Numbered from the stretch's first letter, positions 49,667-59,918 are shown. The stretch: 64,000 nt of DNA from Limosilactobacillus secaliphilus (GCF_001437055.1 NZ_JQBW01000006.1:189145-253144), one strand, 5' to 3'. The notes: generated by a model from the letters alone, not told the origin. Numbers and translations are program-made.

Positions 49667-51046
49667 TTAGTAAATGATGACCGGTTCATGGGTTTCCATG
49701 GCCTCAAAGGCAGGACCAGCGTCACCCGGATGCATGTTGCAGCAACCATTGGACCCATCAGTCAAGTAAGCCCGAGACGACCAGTTAGTCCGCCAAGATG
49801 CATCATGGAAGCCATCGCCACTATCCGTGAATGGTGACCAGTACTTAACCGGTGAGGCATAAGGACGACCATTCTTGCTTGTCCCTCGCAATGTCGCATT
49901 CTTTTGTTGGTAAAGAATATACCAGACTCCCTTAGGCGTATCTTCGCCATCGGAATGCTTACCACTGACAATGTTTGCGCTAAAGACTTCCTTGCCATTC
50001 TTGTAGAACCAGGCATGCTGCTGCTCGATAGACACTTCGACATAGGTGTCACCCAAGCCATCGTTCTTCTTAACGCCATAGCCTAAGCCGTGAGCGGTGT
50101 AACCGAGGCCCTCCAAATCAGTCTTTGCATCAACCTTGCTCTTACCGTCAACCAGACCCTGTGCTAATGTTTGACCGGCCTTATGAGCATTGATCTTCCA
50201 GCAATAGGAGCCGTCCGTTGCCGTCTTGATTTCCTTGCCGGCGTGCGTTCTGAACTTGAAGGCCTTGCCCAACGTAGCCTGCTTTTCGTTGATCTTCTTG
50301 ATCTGGCTGTTAACCTTGCTGGTATCGTAGTGATAGCTGCCGTTATATGTGGCCTTGGTAATGACCTGATCAGCGTTAAACTTGTACTGTTTGTCTTCAA
50401 CCTGGTAAGTAATCTTAGCGTTGTTCAAAGCCTGCAGCTTCTTTTGTTCACGCTTAATCGTTGAACTACCAGGACCCAGTGGTTGAAGATAGTAAGTTGG
50501 CAAATGCATAACCACGTCGTATTGATGGTTGCGCAGATACTTTGCCAACCGTTTCTGATCGTAGTAGTTACCTTTCTTTGGTTCAATCACATTTACATGA
50601 TTGTTCTGCCAGGTAACCTTTGCATCCACTGGCTTCTTACGTGTCTCATTCAACACCGCGATTTTCTCATTTACCGCACTGCGCATTTCTTTGGCAGCCT
50701 GCGTATCGGCGTTGCTCGGCGTCACAGTCAACTCACGCTTTTGCTTGCTCGGGAAGAAGGTGACTTGCTTCTTTAATGCTGCCTTCACCTTTGATTGATC
50801 AGCCGACGTAAAGCCGGGATCAGTCGTCTTGCCAGAATAAATCTTTTGGCCATTCAAGTAGACATCATTGCTGATCTTAGTCGAAGACAGTTTGTGATAA
50901 GCCTGTTGAGCGTTCATCCCGCCAACTGCCACCCCATTCACAGTGACCTGCTTATTAAAGTGAGTTGCTTGGTGCCAGTAATTCAAGCCTAATAGGACTA
51001 CGACGATAGCAGCCGCCGTCCAAGCAATTCGTGTTCCTCTCTTCAT
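49667..51046 (-). CDS. L,D-transpeptidase (YkuD domain)
   Basis: 459 aa from ATG 51046 (GGGGAGATAT upstream). Signal anchor (residues 8-28), two peptidoglycan-binding-4-like modules (about residues 30-320, with VTVNGVAVGGMNAQQAY), then YkuD domain from about 335 (YVEVSIEQQHAWFYKNGKEV) ending in DGSNGCCNM. The canonical catalytic motif is SHGCxN/R; here it is SNGCCN, so the His before Gly is Asn and a second Cys follows the nucleophile (residues 435-436). Forms 3-3 crosslinks or anchors proteins. Confidence 0.9.
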   Translation of the reverse strand: MKRGTRIAWTAAAIVVVLLGLNYWHQATHFNKQVTVNGVAVGGMNAQQAYHKLSSTKISNDVYLNGQKIYSGKTTDPGFTSADQSKVKAALKKQVTFFPSKQKRELTVTPSNADTQAAKEMRSAVNEKIAVLNETRKKPVDAKVTWQNNHVNVIEPKKGNYYDQKRLAKYLRNHQYDVVMHLPTYYLQPLGPGSSTIKREQKKLQALNNAKITYQVEDKQYKFNADQVITKATYNGSYHYDTSKVNSQIKKINEKQATLGKAFKFRTHAGKEIKTATDGSYCWKINAHKAGQTLAQGLVDGKSKVDAKTDLEGLGYTAHGLGYGVKKNDGLGDTYVEVSIEQQHAWFYKNGKEVFSANIVSGKHSDGEDTPKGVWYILYQQKNATLRGTSKNGRPYASPVKYWSPFTDSGDGFHDASWRTNWSSRAYLTDGSNGCCNMHPGDAGPAFEAMETHEPVIIY

Positions 51047-51171
51047 ATATATCTCCCCAAAAATCGATTTGCCAGCTACTCTCACGGCTGGTTAACGTTT
51101 AGTATCATATCACTTTCTATACGGAATTATTAGTAGTCATAAGTGACATAGTCCAGCATTTTTTGATAACA

Positions 51172-51198
51172 AAAGGGCGCTTTGAAATAGCGTCCTTT
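51172..51198 (-). terminator. Terminator after uspA
   Basis: Minus strand AAAGGACGCT pairs with AGCGCCCTTT, then TTG. Confidence 0.75.
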
Positions 51199-51231
51199 GC
51201 AATCAATTATTTACCCTTGTCAAAGTTATTA

Positions 51232-51726
51232 TTAAACTTCAGGATAGGAAACTTGGTCAACGTGGACCTTCTGATTGTTCTGGTCGGTCTTAACTACCAT
51301 TACGTCACATGGTGATTCACGGACAACATAAGCAGCCGTTGAACCAACAATCATCCGGCCAATCACATTCAGGCCAGTGGCACCAACAACAATCAAGTCG
51401 ATGTCATGCTTCTTTGGGTAGTGTTCCGTCAAAACAACCTTGGCGTTACCAACAACAACCTCAGTATGAACGTCTTCTACCCCTGCATCATGAGCCTTCT
51501 GAGATAATTCGTCAAGACTCTTGCTCATCTTGTTCTGGGCAGCGTCATACATGTGCTTATCCACAATGCCATATCCAGCAGCTGTTGGGTAGTGTTCACC
51601 ATTAATTACACACAGTAAGAACAACTTAGATTGATTTTGCTTGCAAACCTGCACTGCTTTATCAAAGGCCATCTTAGACTGTTTGGAGCCATCGATACCA
51701 ACTAATACATTTTTATATACACTCAT
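51232..51726 (-). CDS. Universal stress protein UspA family
   Basis: 164 aa from ATG 51726 (GGGGTGAG upstream). ATP-binding pattern G-2x-G-9x-G(S/T) is GATG...GST near residues 120-135, so an ATP-binding type. Starts with VYKNVLVGIDGSKQS. Stress-adaptation role, no defined biochemical activity. Single gene unit. Confidence 0.95.
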   Translation of the reverse strand: MSVYKNVLVGIDGSKQSKMAFDKAVQVCKQNQSKLFLLCVINGEHYPTAAGYGIVDKHMYDAAQNKMSKSLDELSQKAHDAGVEDVHTEVVVGNAKVVLTEHYPKKHDIDLIVVGATGLNVIGRMIVGSTAAYVVRESPCDVMVVKTDQNNQKVHVDQVSYPEV

Positions 51727-51789
51727 ACAACTCACCCCATTTTCGAATTAATCTTTTGTACACATCTATTCTACCATGTTTAACTGCAA

Positions 51790-53190
51790 TTATTCGCCTG
51801 CAAGGTCGTAAATTGCTTTCATGTAAATTGCCATGGACGAAATCAAGTCGTCAACCGGCTGATATTCGTTGGCTTGGTGCATTGTGTTCGGGGTGTTCGG
51901 CATTAAAGCACCAAAGGCAACCCCACGCTTCATCAGTCGTCCATAAGTGCCGCCGCCCACTACTTCTGGTTGCGCCGCCGTATCGCCAGTGACGTCTTTG
52001 TACGCGTTTAACAGGGTGGTCACGATTGGGTCGCTCGGATCAACATAGTGCGGTTTTTCGAAACCATCATAATGTGCCTGGAAATGGTAAAGATTTGCCA
52101 ACGGTTCAATCTTTGCCAAAAGTTTTGCTGGTTCGACACCTTTAGGGTAGCGGAAGTTCATGTCGATATGCCCAGTCTCGCCCTGCTTGAAGGACATCAG
52201 GCCAACGTTCATCGTCATCTCACCCATGATACTGTCCGTGTAGGCAATCCCCAGGTGATGGGCCCGGGTATCATCATGCAGATAATGAGCAATGAAATCT
52301 ACAAAAGACTTGGCATTGCCACCTAAATTCAGTTGGGTTAAGAAAGTTGCCAGATAGGTACCGGCATTGATCCCCTTCTCTGGTTCCATCCCATGGGCAG
52401 CCTTGCCGATCACTTTCACGTGCAGGCCATCCGCTTCCTTGTTCAATGAACCATCAACTGGGTTTTCCTGGACAAAATCATCAAACTGTTGGGCAACGGT
52501 TTGTTCGTCGCTAACAGCAATCACGGCGTCAGCTTCACGTGGGACCATGTTAAAGCGGAGGCCGGAATCAAATGACTTTAACTGATCGTTGCCATCATTA
52601 TTGGCGTCCATGTCCAACAGCATGGATACCTGTCCTTTTTCGCCATTGATCAGTGGAAATTCGGCATCAGGTGAGAAGCCCATCGTAGGTGCTGGTTCGG
52701 TGGCAAAGTAATGGTGCATGCCGGTCCAATTGCTTTCCTCATCGGTCCCCACAATGAAGCGGATCTTCTTATTAAACGATACGCCCCGTTCCTTCAAAAT
52801 TTTCAGAGCATAGTAGCAGGCCATGCCCGGGCCCTTGTCATCCGAAGCGCCCCGGGCAAATAGCTTGCCATCCTTAATAACGGGGTCAAACGGGTCAGTG
52901 TCCCAGCCATTACCAGCGGGCATTACGTCAACATGGGCTAAGATGGCCACTGTCTCGTCACCATCACCAACTTCAGCATATCCGGCCACGTTGTCGATGT
53001 TTTTGGTCTTGAAACCATCTTTTTGGGCCATCTTTAAAAAGGCATGCAAGGCCGCTGTGGGACCGGGGCCTAATGGTGCATCCGCACTGGCCTTTGTGTC
53101 GTCGCGAACACTCTTGATTTTCAATAAGGTCGTCAAGTCACGCAGGTAGTCATCCTGGTGATCTTTAGCAATTTGTAGCCAATCAGTCAT
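51790..53190 (-). CDS. pepV: Dipeptidase PepV (M20 family)
   Basis: 466 aa. Zinc ligands: His/Asp in LAHVDVMPAGNGW, bridging Asp in GASDDKGP, catalytic Glu in GTDEESNW, and the late histidine in HQANEY. PepV cleaves dipeptides and N-terminal residues of short peptides, important for milk-peptide use. Single unit, convergent with none. Confidence 0.97.
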   Translation of the reverse strand: MTDWLQIAKDHQDDYLRDLTTLLKIKSVRDDTKASADAPLGPGPTAALHAFLKMAQKDGFKTKNIDNVAGYAEVGDGDETVAILAHVDVMPAGNGWDTDPFDPVIKDGKLFARGASDDKGPGMACYYALKILKERGVSFNKKIRFIVGTDEESNWTGMHHYFATEPAPTMGFSPDAEFPLINGEKGQVSMLLDMDANNDGNDQLKSFDSGLRFNMVPREADAVIAVSDEQTVAQQFDDFVQENPVDGSLNKEADGLHVKVIGKAAHGMEPEKGINAGTYLATFLTQLNLGGNAKSFVDFIAHYLHDDTRAHHLGIAYTDSIMGEMTMNVGLMSFKQGETGHIDMNFRYPKGVEPAKLLAKIEPLANLYHFQAHYDGFEKPHYVDPSDPIVTTLLNAYKDVTGDTAAQPEVVGGGTYGRLMKRGVAFGALMPNTPNTMHQANEYQPVDDLISSMAIYMKAIYDLAGE

Positions 53191-53289
53191 TTTGAGTTCC
53201 CCTTTTTAAAAGACTTATAGAAGTATGATACCATATGTGGTAATCACTCTTTACGCAAAGGCTCAAAGGATTTTCAAAGGAGCATTATT

Positions 53290-54150
53290 ATGCAAGTCTT
53301 AGATGATTCAATTTTGATGAAAGTAATCAAGCCACGGCCACAGGAGAGTTTCAAGGGAACCTTTGGCAAGATCTTGCTTGTCGGTGGCAATCACCAATTT
53401 GGTGGGGCCATCATCATGGCAACCACCGCTGCCGTTTATAGCGGTGCGGGTCTTGTCACAGTGGCAACCGACAAGATCAACGCTGGACCACTGCGTTCAC
53501 GCCTGCCAGAGGCCATGGTAATCGACTTTGACGACCAAGAAGCCGTTAAAAACATGGTTGAAAAGGTCAACACGGTGGTTGTCGGGCCGGGCCTAGGTGA
53601 GGAAAGTGAGAGTCGAGCCGTCCTGGATAACGTCTTCTCCCACACCCAACCGGACCAAGCCGTTGTGATTGACGGATCAGCAATTACGATGATTGCCAAA
53701 CAACACATTCAACTGCCAAAGGGGCACCTGATCTTCACACCCCACCAAATGGAATGGCAACGCCTGTCAGGCATTAAGATCAGCGACCAAGTTGAAGCAG
53801 CCAACCGTGAAAAAGTTGACCAGTTGGGTGGGATCGTTGTACTGAAAAAGCACCACTCAGAAATTTATACAGCGGACAATACCTATCAACTGCCAAATGG
53901 TTCGGCCGCTCAAGCGATTGGTGGAATGGGCGACACTTTGGCTGGAATGGTCGGTGGTTTTACTGCTCAATTCCGGACCAACCTCACCGATGCTGTTTTG
54001 GCTGCCACTTACGCTCACAGCGCCGTAGCTGACCAGATTGCCGAAGACCAATACATCGTCCTGCCTCATCAGATTAGTCTGGCCCTGCCACGGTTCATGA
54101 AGAAAGTGGCTGAACAGAGTCACGACCAACAAATTGGTTTTATTCACTAA
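53290..54150 (+). CDS. nnrD: ADP-dependent NAD(P)H-hydrate dehydratase
   Basis: 286 aa, ribokinase-like carbohydrate-kinase fold. GGNHQFGGAIIMA near the start, VVGPGLG, FTPHQMEW and the anion-hole motif GGMGDTLAGMVGG. Repairs NAD(P)H hydrate. The epimerase half (NnrE) is not fused. Ribosome site AAAGGAGC. Followed by a HAD phosphatase after 17 bp. Confidence 0.95.
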   Translation: MQVLDDSILMKVIKPRPQESFKGTFGKILLVGGNHQFGGAIIMATTAAVYSGAGLVTVATDKINAGPLRSRLPEAMVIDFDDQEAVKNMVEKVNTVVVGPGLGEESESRAVLDNVFSHTQPDQAVVIDGSAITMIAKQHIQLPKGHLIFTPHQMEWQRLSGIKISDQVEAANREKVDQLGGIVVLKKHHSEIYTADNTYQLPNGSAAQAIGGMGDTLAGMVGGFTAQFRTNLTDAVLAATYAHSAVADQIAEDQYIVLPHQISLALPRFMKKVAEQSHDQQIGFIH

Positions 54151-54167
54151 ATTTACAAGGAGAAACT

Positions 54168-54974
54168 ATGACAGCACCTTTTAAAGCAATTGCCGTTGAC
54201 ATGGACGGCACCTTTTTGGATGATCAAAAACAGTTCAATCGCAAGCATTTCAATGAGCTCCTGGATAAATGCCGGGCACAAGGCGTTCGCTTCGTCATCT
54301 GTTCTGGCGACCCCTTGCTCTGCTTGCAGCGCTTCTTCCCAGACGAACTGAGTGAATTGACCATTATCGCTGAGAATGGCGCCCAGGTCGAAGCGGCTGA
54401 CCAGCCAGTGATCGTCAAGACGATGGACAAGCGACTGGCCCATGACATGATCAGCTTTCTGGTCAAGTCAATGCACCTATCCCCAGTTCTGTCGGGAGTG
54501 AATGGCGGCTATATTGCCCGTGATGCTGATCCGGCTGTGATCGACCACCTTTCCTTCTATTATCCCGTCTTACACCGGATCGATTCCTGGGCTAGCTTGC
54601 CCGACGATCAGTTCTTCCAGGCTTCCTTCTTGATTGACGACTCAGAGGTCAAAGCCGCTCAAGATCGTCTTCAGCAGGAATTTGGCGATGAACTCACCAT
54701 TACACCCAGTGGCAACGGCTCCATGGATCTGACCATCCCCGGAATCAACAAAGGCTGGGCACTTCGTCAATTAATGGCTGACTGGAACATTACTGGCGAC
54801 GAACTCGCTGCTTTTGGCGACGGTGCCAATGACGTTTCAATGTTGGAATTGGCCAAGTATAGCTTTGTGATGCCCAATGGTGGTCCCGAGGCTGCCGCAG
54901 CGGCTAATTACACCGCCCAAGCGGACAACAATCATGATGGTGTCTTGACCACCCTTGATCGATACCTGAACTAA
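54168..54974 (+). CDS. Cof-type HAD-IIB hydrolase
   Basis: 268 aa. Motif I VDMDGTFLDD, motif II ICSGD, cap C2B, motif III/IV KGWALRQLM and AFGDGANDVSML. Such enzymes dephosphorylate sugar phosphates, FMN or similar compounds; substrate unknown. Downstream of nnrD, probably co-transcribed. Confidence 0.94.
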   Translation: MTAPFKAIAVDMDGTFLDDQKQFNRKHFNELLDKCRAQGVRFVICSGDPLLCLQRFFPDELSELTIIAENGAQVEAADQPVIVKTMDKRLAHDMISFLVKSMHLSPVLSGVNGGYIARDADPAVIDHLSFYYPVLHRIDSWASLPDDQFFQASFLIDDSEVKAAQDRLQQEFGDELTITPSGNGSMDLTIPGINKGWALRQLMADWNITGDELAAFGDGANDVSMLELAKYSFVMPNGGPEAAAAANYTAQADNNHDGVLTTLDRYLN

Positions 54975-54992
54975 GATTTCTATCAATAAAAT

Positions 54993-55029
54993 AAGGGCGG
55001 ACCATGAAGATTTCATGGTCCGCCCTTTT
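54993..55029. terminator. Bidirectional terminator at 55.0 kb
   Basis: AAGGGCGGACCATGAA and TTCATGGTCCGCCCTT form a perfect 16-bp helix between the HAD gene and the flippase gene. Confidence 0.93.
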
Positions 55030-55039
55030 AAGTTTGATT

Positions 55040-56698
55040 TTAATTATGCATATGCAGACGCTGGCGAAGACTGTCAAGTGGTGCACCCAGAATACTGTCA
55101 GCCAAACGGTACCGCAAAGCGAGATAAGTGAAGATGGCCACTCCGAATGCGACCCCGACGACCAAAGTGAAGAAGGCCGCGTGTCGAGCATATGGACTGA
55201 TGAAAAGGCCAAATAACATCATCAATGCCTTCACACCGACAAACATGATCAACGAGTAAGCCAAAATCTGGTTGGTTGCTTTGGCCATGTCGTTAAAGTG
55301 CAGCCCAAATTCCATGTTGAAGGAATGAATAACCAGATAGTTCAGGCCAAACATTGAGAGCCCCGTGGCCAACAGTGGTCCTAAGCCCTCTAAAAGCCAA
55401 ATACATGGAACTTGCAGGATGAACTTCACCACCACGCCGATGAAGAGATATTTGATCATCCGCCGATTTTCAGAGATTCCCTGCATCATTGCCGCAACTA
55501 CGGTGTACATCCCCATCGGAATCGACACGAAGGTTGCAAACTGAAGAACAGTGATGCCGGCCGCATCGTAACGGTAGAAGACGGTATAAAGCTGTGATGC
55601 CACTGCTTCCACACCTAACGTGGCGGGAATCATGACAAAGTAGAACATCATCAGGGCATTTTCAATCTGCCGCCGCATGCTCTCCTGGTCTCTTTGTGCC
55701 CGAGCCGTTGCCAAGAGCGGAATGGCAGTCACAGCCAGAGCAGTAGCAAATGAAATGATAATCATGTAAAGCTTATTGGCGTTGAAGGAGAACAGCGCGT
55801 AGACGGCGTTCAACTGGTAATTGGTGTAGTTGCCAAACCAATGCATGATTCGGTTGAAAGTGTATTGGTCAATCAGCTGGTAGATCACAATCCCTGATTC
55901 AACAATGATGAAGGGAATTGACTGGTAGATAATTTTAACGATCAAATCAAACGAAGAGATGTCACGATTGTTGTTCCCTTCTCGCTCCAATTGTTTCATT
56001 TCGCGAGAGTGGCGCATGTAAGAATAGGTCAGCACCATAATGGCTCCCAGCGCACCGATGAAGGCGGCAAAGGTTGACTGCGTAACGGCGACCACCCAGC
56101 TACCCTTCTGAATCTTCATGATCAAGAAGGTAGCGACCAGCATGTAGATGACCCGGAACAGTTGCTCAATGAACTGGGACATCGCTGACGGCGCCATCCA
56201 GTTATATCCTTGCAAGAATCCCCGGGTGATGCTCATCGGCGGAATAATCAGGACCGCCCATGCCAAAGAACGGACGACGGGAACCACATTGGCGTCCCCA
56301 TCGGCCAGGATGTTTGCCCCAAAGGCCATGATGATTGCACAGATCACACCCATCGCGGCCGACACGTACATTCCGGCATGGTAAACCCGCTTGCTGACAA
56401 TATATTGGTCCAGCCCATTATAGTGACCAACCAATTTCGACATGGCTGATGGGATCCCCGCCGTTGCAATCGTTAGAAACATGCTGTACAAGTTATAACC
56501 TTTAGCAAACAGCGCATTGGCCTGTGTACTATAGGCACCAAACCATGTTACCCACGGGATCACGTAGATTGCTCCAAGGATCCGTGACATGATACTACCA
56601 GCCGTCATCCATGCTGACCCAGACAGCATCTTATTCCGTGAATCTTGGAATGTCTGTTGGGCCGATGACGTTGTCTGTTCTTGATTATGAGTTTCCAT
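55040..56698 (-). CDS. Lipid II flippase-like MOP-superfamily protein (YtgP/SpoVB/MurJ branch)
   Basis: 552 aa with about 14 transmembrane helices. N-terminal NKMLSGSAWMTAGSIMSRILGAIYVIPW and internal FVSIPMGMYTVVAAMMQGI are like YtgP/MurJ. YtgP is the main lipid II flippase in several Firmicutes. Other polysaccharide flippases look similar; no polysaccharide genes lie nearby, so the housekeeping role is preferred. Confidence 0.88.
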   Translation of the reverse strand: METHNQEQTTSSAQQTFQDSRNKMLSGSAWMTAGSIMSRILGAIYVIPWVTWFGAYSTQANALFAKGYNLYSMFLTIATAGIPSAMSKLVGHYNGLDQYIVSKRVYHAGMYVSAAMGVICAIIMAFGANILADGDANVVPVVRSLAWAVLIIPPMSITRGFLQGYNWMAPSAMSQFIEQLFRVIYMLVATFLIMKIQKGSWVVAVTQSTFAAFIGALGAIMVLTYSYMRHSREMKQLEREGNNNRDISSFDLIVKIIYQSIPFIIVESGIVIYQLIDQYTFNRIMHWFGNYTNYQLNAVYALFSFNANKLYMIIISFATALAVTAIPLLATARAQRDQESMRRQIENALMMFYFVMIPATLGVEAVASQLYTVFYRYDAAGITVLQFATFVSIPMGMYTVVAAMMQGISENRRMIKYLFIGVVVKFILQVPCIWLLEGLGPLLATGLSMFGLNYLVIHSFNMEFGLHFNDMAKATNQILAYSLIMFVGVKALMMLFGLFISPYARHAAFFTLVVGVAFGVAIFTYLALRYRLADSILGAPLDSLRQRLHMHN

Positions 56699-56776
56699 CC
56701 TCTACACCCTTCTAATGATCTAAATAAGCAATACGCCTATTTTAGCTTGTTAAAATCACCTATGCAATTATGTTAT

Positions 56777-57049
56777 TTAATATTGGCTCAAATCTGTCTC
56801 AATCATTTCGACCTGTGCGCCTTTGCCCAGGCGGTTTTGCACGCTTTGCAGGCTGGAAGGCTTCGGCACCGGTTCATAATGACTTTCCAGATCAATGATG
56901 ATGATTGCTAAGCCGATTTTGGCCCGCAGGCGTGCCCGCTGTTCATCTGCGTCAGTCACGTCTGCATCCGGTAGGTCGGGAAAATGGATCACCGTCTGTC
57001 CCTTGTCTTGTTTGATCACGGCTGGATAAGCAACTTCATTCTTTTCCAT
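56777..57049 (-). CDS. HicB-like protein, no partner gene
   Basis: 90 aa with AAAGGAGC upstream. First half matches the HicB fold (VAYPAVIKQDKGQTVIHFPDLPDADVTDADEQRARLRAKIGLAIIIIDLE); the usual DNA-binding C-terminus is short (ALQ...SQY region) with no obvious ribbon-helix-helix. HicA (a dsRNA-binding toxin of about 60-80 aa) is missing on either side. It sits just after leuS on the same strand. May be a solitary HicB-fold regulator, common in lactobacilli. Confidence 0.8.
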   Translation of the reverse strand: MEKNEVAYPAVIKQDKGQTVIHFPDLPDADVTDADEQRARLRAKIGLAIIIIDLESHYEPVPKPSSLQSVQNRLGKGAQVEMIETDLSQY

Positions 57050-57070
57050 GACTGCTCCTTTGCAAGCACA

Positions 57071-57113
57071 AAGCGGTCTCCAGCTTCAATAACGAAGTCT
57101 GGAGACCGTTTTT
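57071..57113. terminator. Hairpin after leuS
   Basis: CGGTCTCCAG pairs with CTGGAGACCG, plus inner CTTC/GAAG. On the minus strand, the direction of leuS, only CTTTG follows; the good T tract (TTTTTCG) is on the plus strand. Confidence 0.65.
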
Positions 57114-57123
57114 CGTTAGCTAA

Positions 57124-59544
57124 TTATTTAACGACGATGTTGACGATCTTGTTTGGAATGACAATGACTTTCTTGACGTCCTTGCCAGCAACAAACTTCT
57201 GCACGTGTTCGTCAGCTAATGCCTGCTTTTCAACGGCATCTTTGTCAGCATCCTTTGGTAATTGCAGCTTGGCCCGAACCTTGCCGTTAACCTGAACGAT
57301 TACTTCAACGTTCTTTTCGACTAACTTGCTTTCATCGTAAGTTGGCCATGGTTGGTAAGTAATCGTGTCACTTTCGTGGAATTGACTCCACAGTTCTTCG
57401 GCTAAGTGCGGCATGATTGGGGCGATCATCTTAACGAAGCCTTCCATGTATTCAACCGGCAAGTCATCAACCTTGTAAGCTTCGTTGACGAAAACCATCA
57501 GTTGTGAAATGGCAGTGTTGAAGTGCATCCGTTCGTAATCATCGGTGACCTTCTTAACCGTCTGATTGTAAACCTTGTCCAGCTTGTGGTCATTAAAGTT
57601 GGATACCCGGTCACGCAGGTGGTTGTTTTCATCCATCAACAGGCGCCATACACGGTGAACCCACTTGTTGGCACCATGAAGACCCTTTTCATCCCACGGC
57701 ACACTTTCTTCCAGTGGGCCCATGAACATTTCATAGAGCCGCAGCGTGTCAGCACCGTACTGGTTAACAATGTCGTCTGGGTTAACCACGTTGCCCTTGG
57801 ACTTGGACATCTTTTCGTGGTTGGAACCTAAAATCATCCCTTGGTTAACCAGCTTCATGAATGGTTCAGGGGTTGGTACTAAGCCTTCGTCATACAGGAA
57901 CTTGTGCCAGAACCGTGCGTATAACAGGTGCAATACGGCGTGTTCGGAACCACCGACGTACAGGTCAACTGGTGACCAGTAATCCAGTGCCCGCTTGGAA
58001 GCAAATTCCTTATCGTTGTGAGGGTCGGTGTAACGCAGCCAGTACCATGAAGAGCCGGCCCATTGTGGCATCGTGTTGGTTTCCCTCAAACCGTGACGGC
58101 CATTCTTGTCATAAACGTTGACCCAATCCTTAATCTTGGCCAGTGGTGATTCACCAGTCCCGGATGGCTCAATGTTGTCGGTGTTTGGCAGCTTCAGTGG
58201 TAATTCATCTTCAGGAACTAAGGAAGTCGTGCCATCGTCCCAGTGAATAACCGGAATTGGTTCACCCCAGTAACGTTGACGGCTGAAGATCCAGTCCCGC
58301 AGACGGTAGTTAACCTTCTTGCCACCACAATGGTGTTCAGTCAGCCAGTCAATCATCTTGGCCTTAGCTTGTTCAATGTTCAAGCCGTCCAAGAAGCCGG
58401 AGTTCACGTGCTTGCCATCGCCGCTGAATGCTTCCTTGGACAAGTCAGCACCCTCGATGATTGGCTTGATTGGCAGGTCGAACTTCTTAGCAAAGTCGTA
58501 ATCACGCTGATCACCGGCAGGCACAGCCATTACGGCCCCAGTACCGTAAGAAGCCAGTACGTAATCGGAAATCCAGATTGGCAGCTTTTCGTTGTTAACC
58601 GGGTTAATAGCGTAAGCACCCGTGAACACACCGGTCTTATCCTTGTTCAGATCCGTCCGTTCCAAATCAGAACGACGTGAAGCTTCTTCTTGGTAAGCCT
58701 TAACCGCTGCCTTCTGGTCAGGCGTAGTGATTTCGTTGACCAGGTCTAATTCCGGAGCCAGGACAACGTAAGAAGCCCCAAACAGCGTATCGGCCCGGGT
58801 AGTGAAGACTTCAATCTTTTGATCGTCGTGGTCAGCAATCTTGAAGTAGATCTTGGCCCCTTCTGAACGGCCAATCCAGTTGCGTTGCATTTCCTTGATA
58901 TTTTCCGGCCAGTCAATCAGGTCCAAATCATCAATCAGCCGATCAGCATAGGCAGTGATCTTCAGCATCCACTGCTTCATTGGCTTACGGTAAACTGGGT
59001 AACCACCACGCTTGGTCTTGCCGTCTTCAACTTCTTCGTTGGCAACAACCGTGCCGCCCATGAAGTCTGGTGCCCAGTTAACCATGGTTTCCTTTTCGTA
59101 AGCCAGGCCCTTCTTGTACAGTTGTTCAAAAATCCACTGGGTCCACTTGTAGTACTTTGGATCGGTCGTGTTGACTTCACGATCCCAGTCGTAAGAAAAA
59201 CCAAGTGACTTGATCTGGTGACGGAAGTGGTCAATGTTCTTGTTCGTGAAGCTCTTCGGGTTGTGGCCGGTCTTCAAAGCGTATTGTTCGGCAGGCAGGC
59301 CAAAAGCGTCAAAGCCCATTGGGTGCAGCACGTTGAAGCCCTGCATCCGCTTCATCCGGGCCATCACATCAGTAGCGGTGTAGCCTTCGGGGTGGCCAAC
59401 GTGCAGGCCTTGGCCAGATGGATAAGGGAACATGTCCAAAACATAGTATTTCTTCTTGTCCCGGTTAATCTCAGCGTGGAAGGTATCATGCTGATCCCAG
59501 TAACGCTGCCATTTTTTCTCAATTGCTGAATGATCGTATGCCAT
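57124..59544 (-). CDS. leuS: Leucyl-tRNA synthetase
   Basis: 806 aa from ATG 59544 (AAGGAGAG upstream). HIGH motif in [18 protein letters not shown], editing domain with the Thr-rich site ([11 protein letters not shown]) and the conserved Asp ([17 protein letters not shown]), KMSKS in [12 protein letters not shown]-terminal domain. Class I synthetase, full length. Regulated by its T-box. Confidence 0.97.
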   Translation of the reverse strand: MAYDHSAIEKKWQRYWDQHDTFHAEINRDKKKYYVLDMFPYPSGQGLHVGHPEGYTATDVMARMKRMQGFNVLHPMGFDAFGLPAEQYALKTGHNPKSFTNKNIDHFRHQIKSLGFSYDWDREVNTTDPKYYKWTQWIFEQLYKKGLAYEKETMVNWAPDFMGGTVVANEEVEDGKTKRGGYPVYRKPMKQWMLKITAYADRLIDDLDLIDWPENIKEMQRNWIGRSEGAKIYFKIADHDDQKIEVFTTRADTLFGASYVVLAPELDLVNEITTPDQKAAVKAYQEEASRRSDLERTDLNKDKTGVFTGAYAINPVNNEKLPIWISDYVLASYGTGAVMAVPAGDQRDYDFAKKFDLPIKPIIEGADLSKEAFSGDGKHVNSGFLDGLNIEQAKAKMIDWLTEHHCGGKKVNYRLRDWIFSRQRYWGEPIPVIHWDDGTTSLVPEDELPLKLPNTDNIEPSGTGESPLAKIKDWVNVYDKNGRHGLRETNTMPQWAGSSWYWLRYTDPHNDKEFASKRALDYWSPVDLYVGGSEHAVLHLLYARFWHKFLYDEGLVPTPEPFMKLVNQGMILGSNHEKMSKSKGNVVNPDDIVNQYGADTLRLYEMFMGPLEESVPWDEKGLHGANKWVHRVWRLLMDENNHLRDRVSNFNDHKLDKVYNQTVKKVTDDYERMHFNTAISQLMVFVNEAYKVDDLPVEYMEGFVKMIAPIMPHLAEELWSQFHESDTITYQPWPTYDESKLVEKNVEVIVQVNGKVRAKLQLPKDADKDAVEKQALADEHVQKFVAGKDVKKVIVIPNKIVNIVVK

Positions 59545-59559
59545 AGTGTCTCTCCTTTT

Positions 59560-59832
59560 CAACGACGTAACGAACTTCTCCTGATTCTGATCACAAAAAA
59601 AGTCCTGTAGATGTCTATCATCTACAGGACGAAAAGTATCCGCGGTACCACCCGTAATTCTACTAAAAAGTAGCTCTCAACGGCTTTAACGCGGCCAACG
59701 CTGTTCCTTACTATTAATTCAGCAACAGTCGATTTTAGGGCCAGTTCACTGCTGTCCGCCCCGCATTTTCACCACCATGCGGTCTCTGACGACTTTCAAC
59801 GGCTACTATTCCCTTCGTGATCAGATATTACG
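59560..59832 (-). promoter_or_regulatory. T-box riboswitch of leuS
   Basis: Minus strand core GGGTGGTACCGCGG (59640-59653) and terminator GTCCTGTAGAT/ATCTACAGGAC followed by seven T (59594-59630). Long stem I region 59660-59830. Expected to read tRNA-Leu; specifier not assigned. Confidence 0.9.
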
Positions 59833-59837
59833 CGTAT

Positions 59838-59866
59838 CATAGCAACTTTAAAGCGCAAATGCAAGC
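59838..59866 (-). promoter_or_regulatory. Promoter of leuS
   Basis: Minus strand TTGCAT (59861-59866), 17 bp, TATGAT (59838-59843). Confidence 0.78.
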
Positions 59867-59918
59867 AGATTCTCGCGACTTTTGTTAGGATATAGGAGTA
59901 ATTAAAGGAGTCTGGACC

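Noticed and set aside
57523-58680. Several plus-strand ORFs opposite leuS
   Set aside because: Shadow frames created by codon bias of leuS; no ribosome site or family match.
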